Below, in pieces: positions 45,059 through 54,429 of a stretch of DNA of 64,000 nucleotides. Position 1 is the stretch's first letter. The number at the start of each line of letters is the position of its first letter. This stretch comes from Enhygromyxa salina. Its GTDB lineage: Bacteria; Myxococcota_A; Polyangia; Nannocystales; Nannocystaceae. The position numbers and the translations under genes were made by a program. Under the pieces are notes generated by a model, which was given only the letters and a program-made list of their open reading frames with translations, did no database searches and was not told where the DNA came from. Location: assembly GCF_000737335.2 (NCBI RefSeq), contig NZ_JMCC02000048.1:44255-108254 (forward strand), written 5' to 3'.

Positions 45059-45688
45059 ATGGCACGTTATATTGGACCTGTGTGCCGCTTGTGCCGGCGC
45101 GAGGATCAGAAGCTGTTCCTCAAGGGTGATCGCTGCTTCTCGGAGAAGTGCGCCTACGACCGTCGTCAGTACCCACCGGGCCAGCATGGCCAGGGTCGGC
45201 GCCGGCGCCCGAGCGACTACGGCCACCAGCTTCGTGAGAAGCAAAAGGTCAAGCGCATGTACGGGCTGCTCGAGAAGCAGTTCCGCGGCTACTACTTCAA
45301 GGCTGCCCGCATGAAGGGCATCACCGGTGAGAACCTGCTGAGCTTGCTCGAGCGTCGCCTCGACAACGTCGCGGTCCGCTGCGGCTTCGCCAGCAGCCAC
45401 GCCGAGGCGCGCCAGCTCGTGCGTCACGGTCACTTCACCGTCAACGGTCAGCGGGTCAACATCCCCAGCTTCCTCGTGCGCGAGGGCGACGAGATCTTGG
45501 TCCGCGAGAAGAGCCGCAAGATCGCCAAGATCAACGAGGCGCTGGCCAAGCTCGACCGCTCGCCCCTGCCGTTGTGGATCGACATCGATCGCGACAACTA
45601 CAAGGGCAAGATCAAGAACGTTCCACAGCGTACGGACGTCGCCGCTGACATCGACGAGCAGCTCATCGTCGAGCTCTACAGCAAGTAA
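45059..45688 (+). CDS. rpsD: 30S ribosomal protein S4
   Basis: 209 residues. The N-terminal zinc site (GPVCRLCRRE, with CFSEKCAYD) is the C+ form; the S4 RNA-binding domain (ERRLDNVAVRCGFASSHAEARQLVRHGHFTVNG) follows. A 16S assembly initiator that in E. coli represses the alpha operon. Confidence 0.97.
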   Translation: MARYIGPVCRLCRREDQKLFLKGDRCFSEKCAYDRRQYPPGQHGQGRRRRPSDYGHQLREKQKVKRMYGLLEKQFRGYYFKAARMKGITGENLLSLLERRLDNVAVRCGFASSHAEARQLVRHGHFTVNGQRVNIPSFLVREGDEILVREKSRKIAKINEALAKLDRSPLPLWIDIDRDNYKGKIKNVPQRTDVAADIDEQLIVELYSK

Positions 45689-45697
45689 GGGGACCGC

Positions 45698-46708
<1,011 letters not shown>

Positions 46709-46711
46709 CCC

Positions 46712-47161
46712 ATGCGTCACCAAAAATCCGGCCGTAAACTCGGTCGCAATTCCTCACACCGCAAGGCCATGTATCGCAACATGGTCACCTCGCTGCTTCG
46801 GCACGAGCGCATCACCACGACCGTGGCCAAGGCCAAGGAGCTGCGTGGTGAGGTCGAGCGCGCGATCACTGTAGGCGTCCGCCTGGGGGATCTGCTCGAC
46901 AAGCCCAAGGACGAGCGGACCCGCGACGAGCAGGCACGCTACGCCCACGCACTGGCCCACGTGGCCAAGACCGTGCAAGACCGCGAGATCGTGCACAAGC
47001 TGTTCGAGGACATCGCGCCGCGTGTGCGCAACCGGCCCGGCGGGTACACCCGCGTGATCCGGCTTGGACAGCGCCGGGGTGATGCGGCGGAGATGGCGAT
47101 CATCGAGCTCGTGGATCGGAAGATCCCCGAGTCCGACGGCGCTGGCGACTCCATCAGCTGA
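46712..47161 (+). CDS. rplQ: 50S ribosomal protein L17
   Basis: 149 residues; MRHQKSGRKLGRNSSHRKAMYRNMVTSLLRHERI is the L17 signature. The C-terminus is longer than in the ~120-residue forms. Last gene of the superoperon, followed by a terminator. Confidence 0.97.
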   Translation: MRHQKSGRKLGRNSSHRKAMYRNMVTSLLRHERITTTVAKAKELRGEVERAITVGVRLGDLLDKPKDERTRDEQARYAHALAHVAKTVQDREIVHKLFEDIAPRVRNRPGGYTRVIRLGQRRGDAAEMAIIELVDRKIPESDGAGDSIS

Positions 47162-47183
47162 TCACCGCTGCTGCTTCGAACAG

Positions 47184-47214
47184 AGCCCGCGTCCTTGGAC
47201 GCGGGCTTTGTTTT
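47184..47214 (+). terminator. Rho-independent terminator after rplQ
   Basis: A perfect 11-bp stem, AGCCCGCGTCC (47184-47194) with GGACGCGGGCT (47197-47207), a 2-nt loop, and a following TTGTTTTT tract, 22 bp after the rplQ stop. Confidence 0.9.
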
Positions 47215-47324
47215 TGGTTGGCGGGCTTCGCTGCCCACGGTGAACCAGTCTACGTACGCCGCCTGCAAGCGGGCGAGAAGCCCTCGCCCGAGCTGAAAAC
47301 TGAATTGGGTGCGAGACTGCGGGG

Positions 47325-47549
47325 GTGAGCGAGCTGCCTACTCCCGATCCCGAGCGGCTGATGGATCTGGTCCGGATGCGGATGCCGTTTGGAAAGTATG
47401 AAGGGGTGACGCTGATCGATCTGCCTCAGCCCTACCTGGTGTGGTTCTCGCAAAAGGGGTTTCCAAACGGGCGGCTGGGCGAGGCGATGGCGTTGGCGCT
47501 GGAGGTGAAGCACAACGGCTTGGAGGGCTTGGTGAAGGGCTTGCGATGA
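47325..47549 (+). CDS. DUF3820-family small protein
   Basis: 74 residues from a GTG start. MPFGKYEGVTLIDLPQPYLVWFSQKGFPNGRLG is the DUF3820 signature (FGKYKGxxLxxLPxxYLxWFxxKGFP). The family is small and of unknown biochemical role. It stands alone between the ribosomal superoperon and the export-gate operon. Confidence 0.85.
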   Translation: MSELPTPDPERLMDLVRMRMPFGKYEGVTLIDLPQPYLVWFSQKGFPNGRLGEAMALALEVKHNGLEGLVKGLR

Positions 47550-47621
47550 GCGGGCAGGCACGGGCGCCGGTTCTTGTCGAAAAATTCGTGGTTTGGATGG
47601 GTGACCGTATGGTCCGTGACC

Positions 47622-47951
47622 ATGGGCGCAGGTGTCGATCCCCTCATGTTCGTGGGCCTCACGTTGGTTTGTCTGCTCGCGGTGCTGTCCTGGCTGACGC
47701 GCCGGGTTCGTGGCGGCGGTGCGTTGGGGACCTTGGGGAGCAGGGAGCGGATGGCGTTGACGGCCCAGCACACGGTTCAGGTGATCGAGATCGCCGGGGT
47801 TCGATTGTTGGTGGGGACCGGGCCGAGCGGGGCGCCAGCGGTGCTGGCGACGCTCGGGGAGGTCGAGCTGAAGGAGACGCGGCCGGAGCCCGCGTTGGCG
47901 CGGCCGTGGGCGGAGCTGTTGGGGCGCTTTGGAGTCGAGGGTGGGCGCTGA
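47622..47951 (+). CDS. FliO-like protein of a Type III/flagellar export gate
   Basis: 109 residues from ATG 47622 (a TTG 16 codons upstream is possible). One N-terminal transmembrane helix (LMFVGLTLVCLLAVLSWL) is followed by a short cytosolic domain, RMALTAQHTVQVIEIAGVRLLVGTGPSG, the FliO pattern. FliO assists assembly of the FliP ring. Its stop overlaps the start of the fliP-like gene by 11 bp, and the next genes are fliQ- and fliR-like, which supports the call. Divergent in sequence. Confidence 0.7.
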   Translation: MGAGVDPLMFVGLTLVCLLAVLSWLTRRVRGGGALGTLGSRERMALTAQHTVQVIEIAGVRLLVGTGPSGAPAVLATLGEVELKETRPEPALARPWAELLGRFGVEGGR

Positions 47952-48555
47952 GCTCCCAGCGAATGTCTCGGTCTGGTTGATCCTCGGCGCGCTGCCGCTG
48001 CTGCTGGCGGCGTGCACGGCGTTCACGAAGATCTCGGTGGTGTTGGCGGCGCTGCGCCTGGGGCTGGGGGCCGAGCGGCTGCTGCCCTATGGCTCGATGC
48101 TCGCGCTGGCGTTGGTGGTGACGACCCTGGTGATGGCGCCGGTGGCCGAAGGCTGCTTGGCGGCGCTCGACATGGCCGGCGGGATCGAAGCCGTGATGGT
48201 GGCGCCGCTGGAGGTTGGGGGCCAGGTGCTGTCGCCGCTGTGGGGGTTCTTGGCGGACCACGCGGATCCCAACCAGATCGAGGTGTTCAGCGATCTGAGC
48301 GAGCGCGGGCCGGAGCAGCCCGCGGTGCTGGTGCCGGCGTTCTTGCTGAGCGAGCTCGCGCGGGGGCTGTCGTTGGCGGTGATGATCCTGCTGCCCTTCG
48401 TGGTCGTGGATCTGATCTGCGCGCAGGTCCTGGTGCTGCTTGGGCTCAACCAAACTCCGACGGCCGTGGTCGCGCTGCCGGCGAAGATCTTGCTGTTCCT
48501 GGCGGCCGATGGCTGGACAACGGTGATCGTTGGGCTGGTCGAGGGCTACCGATGA
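47941..48555 (+). CDS. FliP/SctR-like export gate protein
   Basis: 204 residues from GTG 47941 (TTG 47929 alternative). LILGALPLLLAACTAFTKISVVLAALR and the C-terminal FVVVDLICAQVLVLLGL...LPAKILLFLAADGWTTVIVGLVEGY match the FliP/SctR fold: hydrophobic segments and the family pattern PxxxxxxTxFxKxxVVL...DLVVANVLxxLGM...PxKILLFVxxDGW. It is the pore ring of the Type III export gate. It lacks a flagellar-type signal peptide and is somewhat short. It is coupled by ATGA to the fliQ-like gene. Confidence 0.85.
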   Translation: MGAELPANVSVWLILGALPLLLAACTAFTKISVVLAALRLGLGAERLLPYGSMLALALVVTTLVMAPVAEGCLAALDMAGGIEAVMVAPLEVGGQVLSPLWGFLADHADPNQIEVFSDLSERGPEQPAVLVPAFLLSELARGLSLAVMILLPFVVVDLICAQVLVLLGLNQTPTAVVALPAKILLFLAADGWTTVIVGLVEGYR

Positions 48556-48827
48556 CCGAGACGATCGACGCGCTGGGCGTGGCGATCCGCGAGGGCTTCG
48601 CGCTGGTGATCACAGGCGTGCTGCCGCTGATCGCAGTGGCTGCGGTGGCCGCGATCTTGCTGGGTCTGCTGTGCGGGGCGCTGGGGATCCGCGACGCGGC
48701 GCTGGGACAGATCGTGCGGGCGCTGGCGGTGGTCCTGGCGCTGGCGGTGGTGATCTCGAGCGTGGCTGGGTCGACGCTGGAGTTCGCGTCGCGCTGCTGG
48801 ACAATGCGGGGCGACCTCGAGCCGTGA
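48552..48827 (+). CDS. FliQ/SctS-like export gate protein
   Basis: 91 residues with two hydrophobic helices and a short hinge, the FliQ/SctS hairpin topology (ALVITGVLPLIAVAAVAAILLGLLCGALGIRDAALGQIVRALAVVLALAVV). ATGA overlap with the fliP-like gene and GTGA overlap with the fliR-like gene show tight coupling. Sequence identity is low, and the position carries part of the call. Confidence 0.8.
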   Translation: MTETIDALGVAIREGFALVITGVLPLIAVAAVAAILLGLLCGALGIRDAALGQIVRALAVVLALAVVISSVAGSTLEFASRCWTMRGDLEP

Positions 48828-49543
48828 ACGCGACGGTGGTTGGGTTGGCGCTGGCGAGCGCGCGGGTGTGGGCGCTGCTGCGGGTTCAGGCCAGCTGGCG
48901 GCGCGCGATCGGACCCACCTGGGGGTGGATCGCCGCGGCGCTGGCGGTTGTAGTGGCTGGCCTGGCGTTACTTCGCGGGCAGGTGGGCGGGCAGGTGGGC
49001 GCGCCGGCCGTCGACAACCCGTACGTGCTTGGGGTCTGGGTCGGCTTCGAGCTCCTGCTTGGGAGCGTAGTTGGGCTCGCGGTGTCGCTGCCGGGCTGGG
49101 CGTTGATCGGCGCGGGTGAACAGAGCGAGCAGGCGCTGGGGCTCCGCGGGGACGCGGGCGCGTCGCTGTCTGCGTTGGTGGTCGCGGCTTCGCTGGCGGC
49201 GGGGCTGAGCTTGGGGCTGCACGCGCCGTTGTTGGCCGGGCTGCTTGGGCTGTTCGATCGCTTCGCGCTCGCGGATCCGGGCGCGTGGTTGCCCACGCTC
49301 GCGGCCCTGCCGGGCTGGCTGATCCAGCACGCGGCGGGGATCACCGTGCTGGCGCTGGCGCTGGCGACCCCGGTGTTGCTGACCCGGGCGGTCCTGCAGG
49401 TGTGCGTGGTCAGCCTGGGTCGTGGAGGCGGCGGGGCTGATCTAGTCGCGGCGCTGGCTCCGGGGCTGCGGCTGGCGGCGGCGCTGGTGGCTCTGGGCGC
49501 GGCCTGGTCGGCGTATCCCGAGGCATTCGCCCGGGGGATGTGA
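48824..49543 (+). CDS. FliR/SctT-like export gate protein
   Basis: 239 residues from GTG 48824. Six or so hydrophobic segments resemble FliR/SctT (start VNATVVGLALASARVWALL; middle VLGVWVGFELLLGSVVGLAVSLPGWALIGAG; end ATPVLLTRAVLQVCVV). FliR closes the export gate next to FliP and FliQ. No flhA, flhB, sctV, ATPase, ring or needle gene is visible within this window. Confidence 0.8.
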   Translation: MNATVVGLALASARVWALLRVQASWRRAIGPTWGWIAAALAVVVAGLALLRGQVGGQVGAPAVDNPYVLGVWVGFELLLGSVVGLAVSLPGWALIGAGEQSEQALGLRGDAGASLSALVVAASLAAGLSLGLHAPLLAGLLGLFDRFALADPGAWLPTLAALPGWLIQHAAGITVLALALATPVLLTRAVLQVCVVSLGRGGGGADLVAALAPGLRLAAALVALGAAWSAYPEAFARGM

Positions 49544-49555
49544 GAAGGTCTCGGC

Positions 49556-50965
49556 GTGCGGGCGCGCAGCTGGAGCATCGGGCTCATGGGGCTCATGGGC
49601 CTCATCGGGGCTGCCGTGAACGTCACGGGCTGCAGCAAGGACGAGCTCGCGCCCCTCGATCGTCTGCTGCAGCCGACCGGCCTGGCCCAGAGCCCGAGTG
49701 GCGATCACCTGTTCGTGACCAACGGCAACTGGGATCGCAGCCACGCGAGCTCGGGCCTGGTCGTGCTCGATCTCGCCGCGCTCGAGGTCGCGCTTGGCCA
49801 GCCTCGCGCCGCTGGTGCGGCGCTCGACGCCTCGCGCCCGTGCCGTGACCACGCTGTCGATGATCGGCTCGAGTGTGATCCGAGCCTGCTGATCGATCCC
49901 GAGCTCGGGGTCCGGCTGCCCTCGGGGGCGGGCAACATCGCGATCGATCGTCCCGGCGGCGAGCAGGGGCCGCTGCGCTTGCTGATCCCGACCCGGGTCG
50001 AGCCGGGGGTGACCTGGGTCGACGTGTTCGGCCAGGGCCTTGGCGACGCTGGCCCGCTGCGTCTCGACTGTGGGCAGGCAGAGGATCAAGCTTGCGATCG
50101 CGGGCATCGGCTCGGCGAGATCGGCGACGATCCCTCGCGGCTGAGCATCGACAACCAGGGCTTTCGCTACGCCTACCTGCCGCACTTGCTCGGGGGTCGG
50201 CTGACCCTGATCGCCCTCGACGGCGATCGCGGCCCCGAGGTCGTCGACTTTCACACGCAGTTCTTCCGCGAGGACGCTCTGTTCGACTCGGGCCTCGCCG
50301 GCGGGTTCTCGGTGATCCAGCGCCCCTGTGATCTGGACACGGGCAACGTCCCCGCGCTGTCGCAGGACTGCACGCGCCCGTTCTTGTTGGCGACGCAGCG
50401 CTACTGGTGGGGCCTGCGATCGTTTCGGGTGGCGCCGGGGCTCGACGTGCTGATCGCTGGCAACGAGTCCACGGTGATCGGGCCCAACCTCGAGGCCGCG
50501 GAGCCCAAGCCGCTGATGGGCGGCATGGCCTACGAAGATCCCGAGCAGGGCGATCGCCTGCTGGTCGTGCACACGACTCCGCCCGCGCTCAGCCGGGTCG
50601 ACACCAGCCTCGACGAAGACGACAACGTGCTCGTTCGGGTGTTGGCGACGGTGAGCCTGTGCACCAACCCCAACCTCGTCAGCGTGCATCGGCCGGGGCT
50701 CGACGGCGAGCCTGGGCCTTCACTCGCGCTGGTCAGCTGCTACGGCAGCGACCAGATCGCGGTTGTGGATCTCAACGTGTTCGTCGTGGTCGCCACGCTC
50801 GACCTTGGCGACGGGCCGAACGAGCTCTTGATCGACGACGCGCGCGACTGGCTCCTGGTGGCGAACACCGCTGACAGCACGATCTCGATCGTGGATCTCG
50901 ACGCGGGACGGGCGACCTACTTGAAAGAGTTTGCAACCTTGGGCCTGGGGACCGCGTCGCGCTAG
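49556..50965 (+). CDS. Secreted lipoprotein, YncE-like beta-propeller type
   Basis: 469 residues from GTG 49556. A signal sequence ends in a VTGC lipobox (Cys26). Repeated strand motifs such as LFVTNGNWDRSHASSGLVVLDL and the late VALVSCYGSDQIAVVDLNVFVVVATLDLGDGPNELLIDD resemble YncE-type beta-propeller repeats, which take part in binding. It lies 12 bp after the fliR-like gene but need not be functionally linked. Confidence 0.7.
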   Translation: MRARSWSIGLMGLMGLIGAAVNVTGCSKDELAPLDRLLQPTGLAQSPSGDHLFVTNGNWDRSHASSGLVVLDLAALEVALGQPRAAGAALDASRPCRDHAVDDRLECDPSLLIDPELGVRLPSGAGNIAIDRPGGEQGPLRLLIPTRVEPGVTWVDVFGQGLGDAGPLRLDCGQAEDQACDRGHRLGEIGDDPSRLSIDNQGFRYAYLPHLLGGRLTLIALDGDRGPEVVDFHTQFFREDALFDSGLAGGFSVIQRPCDLDTGNVPALSQDCTRPFLLATQRYWWGLRSFRVAPGLDVLIAGNESTVIGPNLEAAEPKPLMGGMAYEDPEQGDRLLVVHTTPPALSRVDTSLDEDDNVLVRVLATVSLCTNPNLVSVHRPGLDGEPGPSLALVSCYGSDQIAVVDLNVFVVVATLDLGDGPNELLIDDARDWLLVANTADSTISIVDLDAGRATYLKEFATLGLGTASR

Positions 50966-51007
50966 AGCGCCGATCAGTTTGGAGTCGCGTCGTGATTGGC
51001 GCTCTAG
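50962..51007. terminator. Bidirectional hairpin between convergent genes
   Basis: CTAGAGCGCCGATCA (50962-50976) pairs with TGATTGGCGCTCTAG (50993-51007) with a single mismatch. It lies in the 38-bp gap between two convergent genes and overlaps both ends. A likely bidirectional terminator without a long T-run. Confidence 0.6.
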
Positions 51008-51804
51008 GGGCCGCAGAATCCAGCGCCGGGTTGATCTGCCAGACCCAACACGTGACAGATGGGCTCGAGCCCAAAGCAGGACTGCTCGAACACGTCGCAG
51101 GTGGGCGTGCAGCAGAACGCGGCGTCCCCCGAGCAGGGCAGCGAGTGCTGAGCCGCGGCTGTGCACAGGTACCCCGGCAGGCACTCCCCGTCGGCTTCGC
51201 ACATGTCCCCGTCAACGCCCGCGCCGGGGTTTGCGGTGCACACGCTCACGAGCGATCCACCGGAGCTGATCGCCACGTTGCACGCATCAAACGCGACGCT
51301 GCACGCCTGCTCGAGCAGCGTGCAGGGCTCGAGGCACAGACCGGGCAGCGGGTCACTGGCCCGCGTGCACACGCGATCGTCATTACACATTTCCTCGCCA
51401 GGGATATCTGGGCCGCACAGCTCCCGGCAGCGCATGTCGAAGCACACCAGCCCGGGCGTGCACTCGCCGTCGTTCATGCACCCGTCGTTTACGAGCCCCG
51501 CTCCATTGGCTGGCACACACGCGAGGGTCTGGGGATCGCAGGCCATGGCTGGCCCGCAGGCCTCGATTGGATCGGCGAGCGGATCGCAACCGGGGAGATC
51601 GAGCTCGCCGTCGGTGCCGAGATCTCCCGACTCACCGCTGTCCCCTGTGTCTGTGTCCGTGTCTGTGTCCGCAGTGTCGGGACCAGACGCGGAGGAGATC
51701 GTCACCCCCCCCGAGGCAGTGCCACCTCGCTTGGGGGGCGTGTCGTCGGCCAGACACGCGGTGATGCAGGCGGACAAGCCGAGGAGTCTCCAGACCCGAT
51801 GCAT
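51004..51804 (-). CDS. Cysteine-rich secreted lipoprotein
   Basis: 266 residues. A signal with an ITAC-type lipobox (Cys17) is followed by a Gly/Thr/Asp linker (DTADTDTDTDTG) and about 25 cysteines in spaced pairs (CxxDxxCxxGLVCFDMRCRELCG; DGDMCEADGECLPGYLC), a disulfide-bonded EGF-like or Dickkopf-like repeat look. Such proteins are frequent in Nannocystineae; their function is unknown. Divergent from the VWA-repeat gene. Confidence 0.7.
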   Translation of the reverse strand: MHRVWRLLGLSACITACLADDTPPKRGGTASGGVTISSASGPDTADTDTDTDTGDSGESGDLGTDGELDLPGCDPLADPIEACGPAMACDPQTLACVPANGAGLVNDGCMNDGECTPGLVCFDMRCRELCGPDIPGEEMCNDDRVCTRASDPLPGLCLEPCTLLEQACSVAFDACNVAISSGGSLVSVCTANPGAGVDGDMCEADGECLPGYLCTAAAQHSLPCSGDAAFCCTPTCDVFEQSCFGLEPICHVLGLADQPGAGFCGP

Positions 51805-52144
51805 GGTGTGTTGTTGCCTAGCACGTCACGTTGATCGGACCTAAGTGATTTGGCTTACCGCTCCCAGCGCACGCGGGCAGGAATTCCGATGGAAGGGTCG
51901 CAAACCGTGGTCGATGCTCGTTCGACAGCGTGAGCATTATGCGCGTTCGGAAATTTTTAGGGGTCGACAGCGCCGCCGCTTTTGACCGAATATGTCCCCC
52001 AGTGTCCCGCGGGCCTTGGCCTGCGTTCGAGAAAAATCGAATTTTCATCCGCCCGCGATGACTCGCTCGTGCCACGAGCAGCGGGAGGACACCCATCACA
52101 CACCCCAACTGGCTCCCAACAGGCCCGCAAACCGAAGGACTGAA
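51805..52144. other. Divergent intergenic region, 340 bp
   Basis: It separates the cysteine-rich lipoprotein gene and the VWA-repeat gene. The VWA gene has a GAAGGA site 6-12 bp before its ATG. An open frame runs into it from 51992, but the start at 52145 fits better. No convincing promoter elements were recognised. Confidence 0.5.
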
Positions 52145-54304
52145 ATGAAACGACTACTTGGCGACAACTGGAAACGAATTGGACTGCAAGTGGGCCTCCT
52201 CATGGGGATCGGCCTCGCGTTCGCAATTGGCACCCAAGGTGACGAAGCGACCGCTGGAGGCAATCCAGATTGCCCAGAAGAAGGTGACTGTACCTTCAAG
52301 AAGCCCAACGTGATGTTCATCATGGACTACTCGACGTCCATGAACACGCTGTGGGATCTCGACAACAACCTCACCCGCTGGGAGGTCACGGTCGCCGCGG
52401 TGCAGCAGGTCATTCAGCCCGGCAGCTTCCTCAGCCAGAACACCCACCTGGCGCTGATGCGCTTTGGTCACGATCCCAACGCCAACTCGGCCGACACCGT
52501 CATCCAGGGTGACCAGTCGGGCATCGTCGACGGCAACCGGATCGACGTTCACTGGGACGACGACAACAACGAGTACGTGCCCTGCAACGGCCAGGAGCTG
52601 GTCGACTCGCTGCAGAACGTCGACGCGCCCATGCAAGGCATGGCGTTCGGCATCGGCACCTGGACCCGGGGCGCCCTCGAGGCGGTCAAGCTCGAGATCA
52701 ACCAGACCAAGGCCGATCACCCAGAGGACCAGGACATGCCGGCGCGTGCGTACGTCAACGTGCTGCTCACGGACGGCGCGTGGACCGGCATCGACGGCAC
52801 CTCGGCCTTGTCGCCCGCGCAGCAGAACCCGGCGATCACCGCCGCGGATCTGTTTGACAACAGCAACATCCAGACCTTCGTCGTCGCCGTGGCTGGTGAT
52901 CCCGCCGCCGAGATGGCCGCCGACGAGACCGCCGCCGCTGGTGGTACCACCGAGGCAATCGACGGCGCCACGCCCGAGCTCCTCGCGATGGCGCTCACCG
53001 GCGTCGTCAACAACATCATCAACTCGGTCGTCGCGCCCGAGTGCATCGGCGGCTTGCCGCGCGTGATGATCTTGCTCGACGCGTCGTCCTCCATGCTCAA
53101 CGTCAACGGCGGCACGGTTGCCGGCGCGATGGGTGAGACTGGCTGGGATCAGGCCCGCGACGCCCTCTCTGGCAACATGTCGCTGTTCGACATCGACGTT
53201 GGCATCGGCGCCGCCGAAGACGTCACGCACCTCGGCCTCGCCGTGTTCGGGCACAACCAGCCCGCCCCCGGTGAGCAGAAGGTCCTGGTCCAGTACGGCC
53301 CCTGCATGAAGGACAACTTCGGCTGGGCGCTCGATCCCGCGACCTCGTGCGACATGCCGGGCTGTGACGATCCATGGGGCGGTCCGCCGATCGCGTGGAG
53401 CTTCAAGGACGGGCAGGTCGAGGATCCGCCAGGGTTCGACAACCCGACCGAGAGCCACATGCCGCAGTGTGGTGGCGTCGCCGCGTTCTGCTCGGGCTCG
53501 GGCACCTACACGCACCTTGGTCTGCAGCTGGTCAAGACCAACCAGCAGGCCTACCACGCCAACGCCCAGATGATGGGCGCGCAGTTCCCCGCGAACGACT
53601 CTACGATCTACTTCAACATCCTGATCACCGACGGCCAGTACAACCTGTACTCGACCGACGCTCAGGTCATGTCGGAGTTGACCCAGATGTACAACGACGG
53701 GATCACGACCTACGTGATCGGCTTCGGTGACGGCGTGGATCAGCCCGCCGCCATCGCGCAGCTGGACAACATGGCGAACTGGGGCTCGGGCGGCACGGAG
53801 ATGTACTTCGACGCCAACAACCAGGCCGACCTCGAGGCCGCGTTGGCGTCGATCTTCGGGACCCTGAACTTCGACCCCTGCTGCGCCTTCAACGACTGCT
53901 CGCAGAACCCCGAGCCGACCACCAACGAGCCTGACCCGGTTCCGAACCCGACCACCGGCGACGGCGACGGCGACACGGGCGACGGCGACGGCGACGGCGA
54001 CACGGGCGACGGCGACGGCGACACCGGTGACGGCGACGGCGACACCGGTGACGGCGACGGCGATCCCGGCGACGGCGACGGCGATCCCGGCGACGGCGAC
54101 GGCGACACCGGCAACACCACGCTCGGCGACGGCGGCGACACCGGCGACACCGGCACGGGCGGCGATCTTGGCGCTGAGGTCGGCATTGACGACGGCTGCA
54201 ACTGCAGCACGCCCGACACCGGCACGGACAAGACCCGCGGCTTGCTTGGGACCTTCTTGGCCCTCGGCTTCGCTGGCCTGATCCGTCGGCGTCGGCGCGA
54301 CTAG
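52145..54304 (+). CDS. Surface VWA protein with Gly-Asp repeats and MYXO-CTERM-like tail
   Basis: 719 residues from ATG 52145. After an N-terminal hydrophobic segment (IGLQVGLLMGIGLAFAIG) come two VWA-type domains, with DYSTSM (61-66) and a later LLDASSSML MIDAS, and conserved acidic/Asn-rich loops. A run of GDGDGDTGDGDGD-type repeats (DNA about 53955-54120) follows. The end is CNCSTPD, a hydrophobic stretch (LLGTFLALGFAGLI) and an RRRRRD tail, the architecture of a myxobacterial sorting signal. It is probably anchored on the outer surface. A terminator follows. Confidence 0.8.
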   Translation: MKRLLGDNWKRIGLQVGLLMGIGLAFAIGTQGDEATAGGNPDCPEEGDCTFKKPNVMFIMDYSTSMNTLWDLDNNLTRWEVTVAAVQQVIQPGSFLSQNTHLALMRFGHDPNANSADTVIQGDQSGIVDGNRIDVHWDDDNNEYVPCNGQELVDSLQNVDAPMQGMAFGIGTWTRGALEAVKLEINQTKADHPEDQDMPARAYVNVLLTDGAWTGIDGTSALSPAQQNPAITAADLFDNSNIQTFVVAVAGDPAAEMAADETAAAGGTTEAIDGATPELLAMALTGVVNNIINSVVAPECIGGLPRVMILLDASSSMLNVNGGTVAGAMGETGWDQARDALSGNMSLFDIDVGIGAAEDVTHLGLAVFGHNQPAPGEQKVLVQYGPCMKDNFGWALDPATSCDMPGCDDPWGGPPIAWSFKDGQVEDPPGFDNPTESHMPQCGGVAAFCSGSGTYTHLGLQLVKTNQQAYHANAQMMGAQFPANDSTIYFNILITDGQYNLYSTDAQVMSELTQMYNDGITTYVIGFGDGVDQPAAIAQLDNMANWGSGGTEMYFDANNQADLEAALASIFGTLNFDPCCAFNDCSQNPEPTTNEPDPVPNPTTGDGDGDTGDGDGDGDTGDGDGDTGDGDGDTGDGDGDPGDGDGDPGDGDGDTGNTTLGDGGDTGDTGTGGDLGAEVGIDDGCNCSTPDTGTDKTRGLLGTFLALGFAGLIRRRRRD
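53955..54120 (+). repeat. GGCGACGGCGAC coding repeat (Gly-Asp)
   Basis: A perfect-to-near-perfect 6-bp repeat inside the VWA gene encodes the Gly-Asp linker. The copy number is likely to vary between strains because of slippage. Confidence 0.8.
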
Positions 54305-54340
54305 TCCGAACTGACAAGTCCGAACCGACAGGTTCAGCTT

Positions 54341-54372
54341 CAGCCGCTCTCCTCGGAGAGCGGCTGTTTCAT
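54341..54372 (+). terminator. Rho-independent terminator after the VWA-repeat gene
   Basis: CAGCCGCTCTCC (54341-54352) pairs perfectly with GGAGAGCGGCTG (54355-54366), a 12-bp stem with a 2-nt loop, and a T-rich TTTCATTTT follows. Confidence 0.9.
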
Positions 54373-54429
54373 TTTAACCCCCACATGGACCTTGGACTTC
54401 GCCCTGAAAGGGGAGCTCGACGACTGCGC

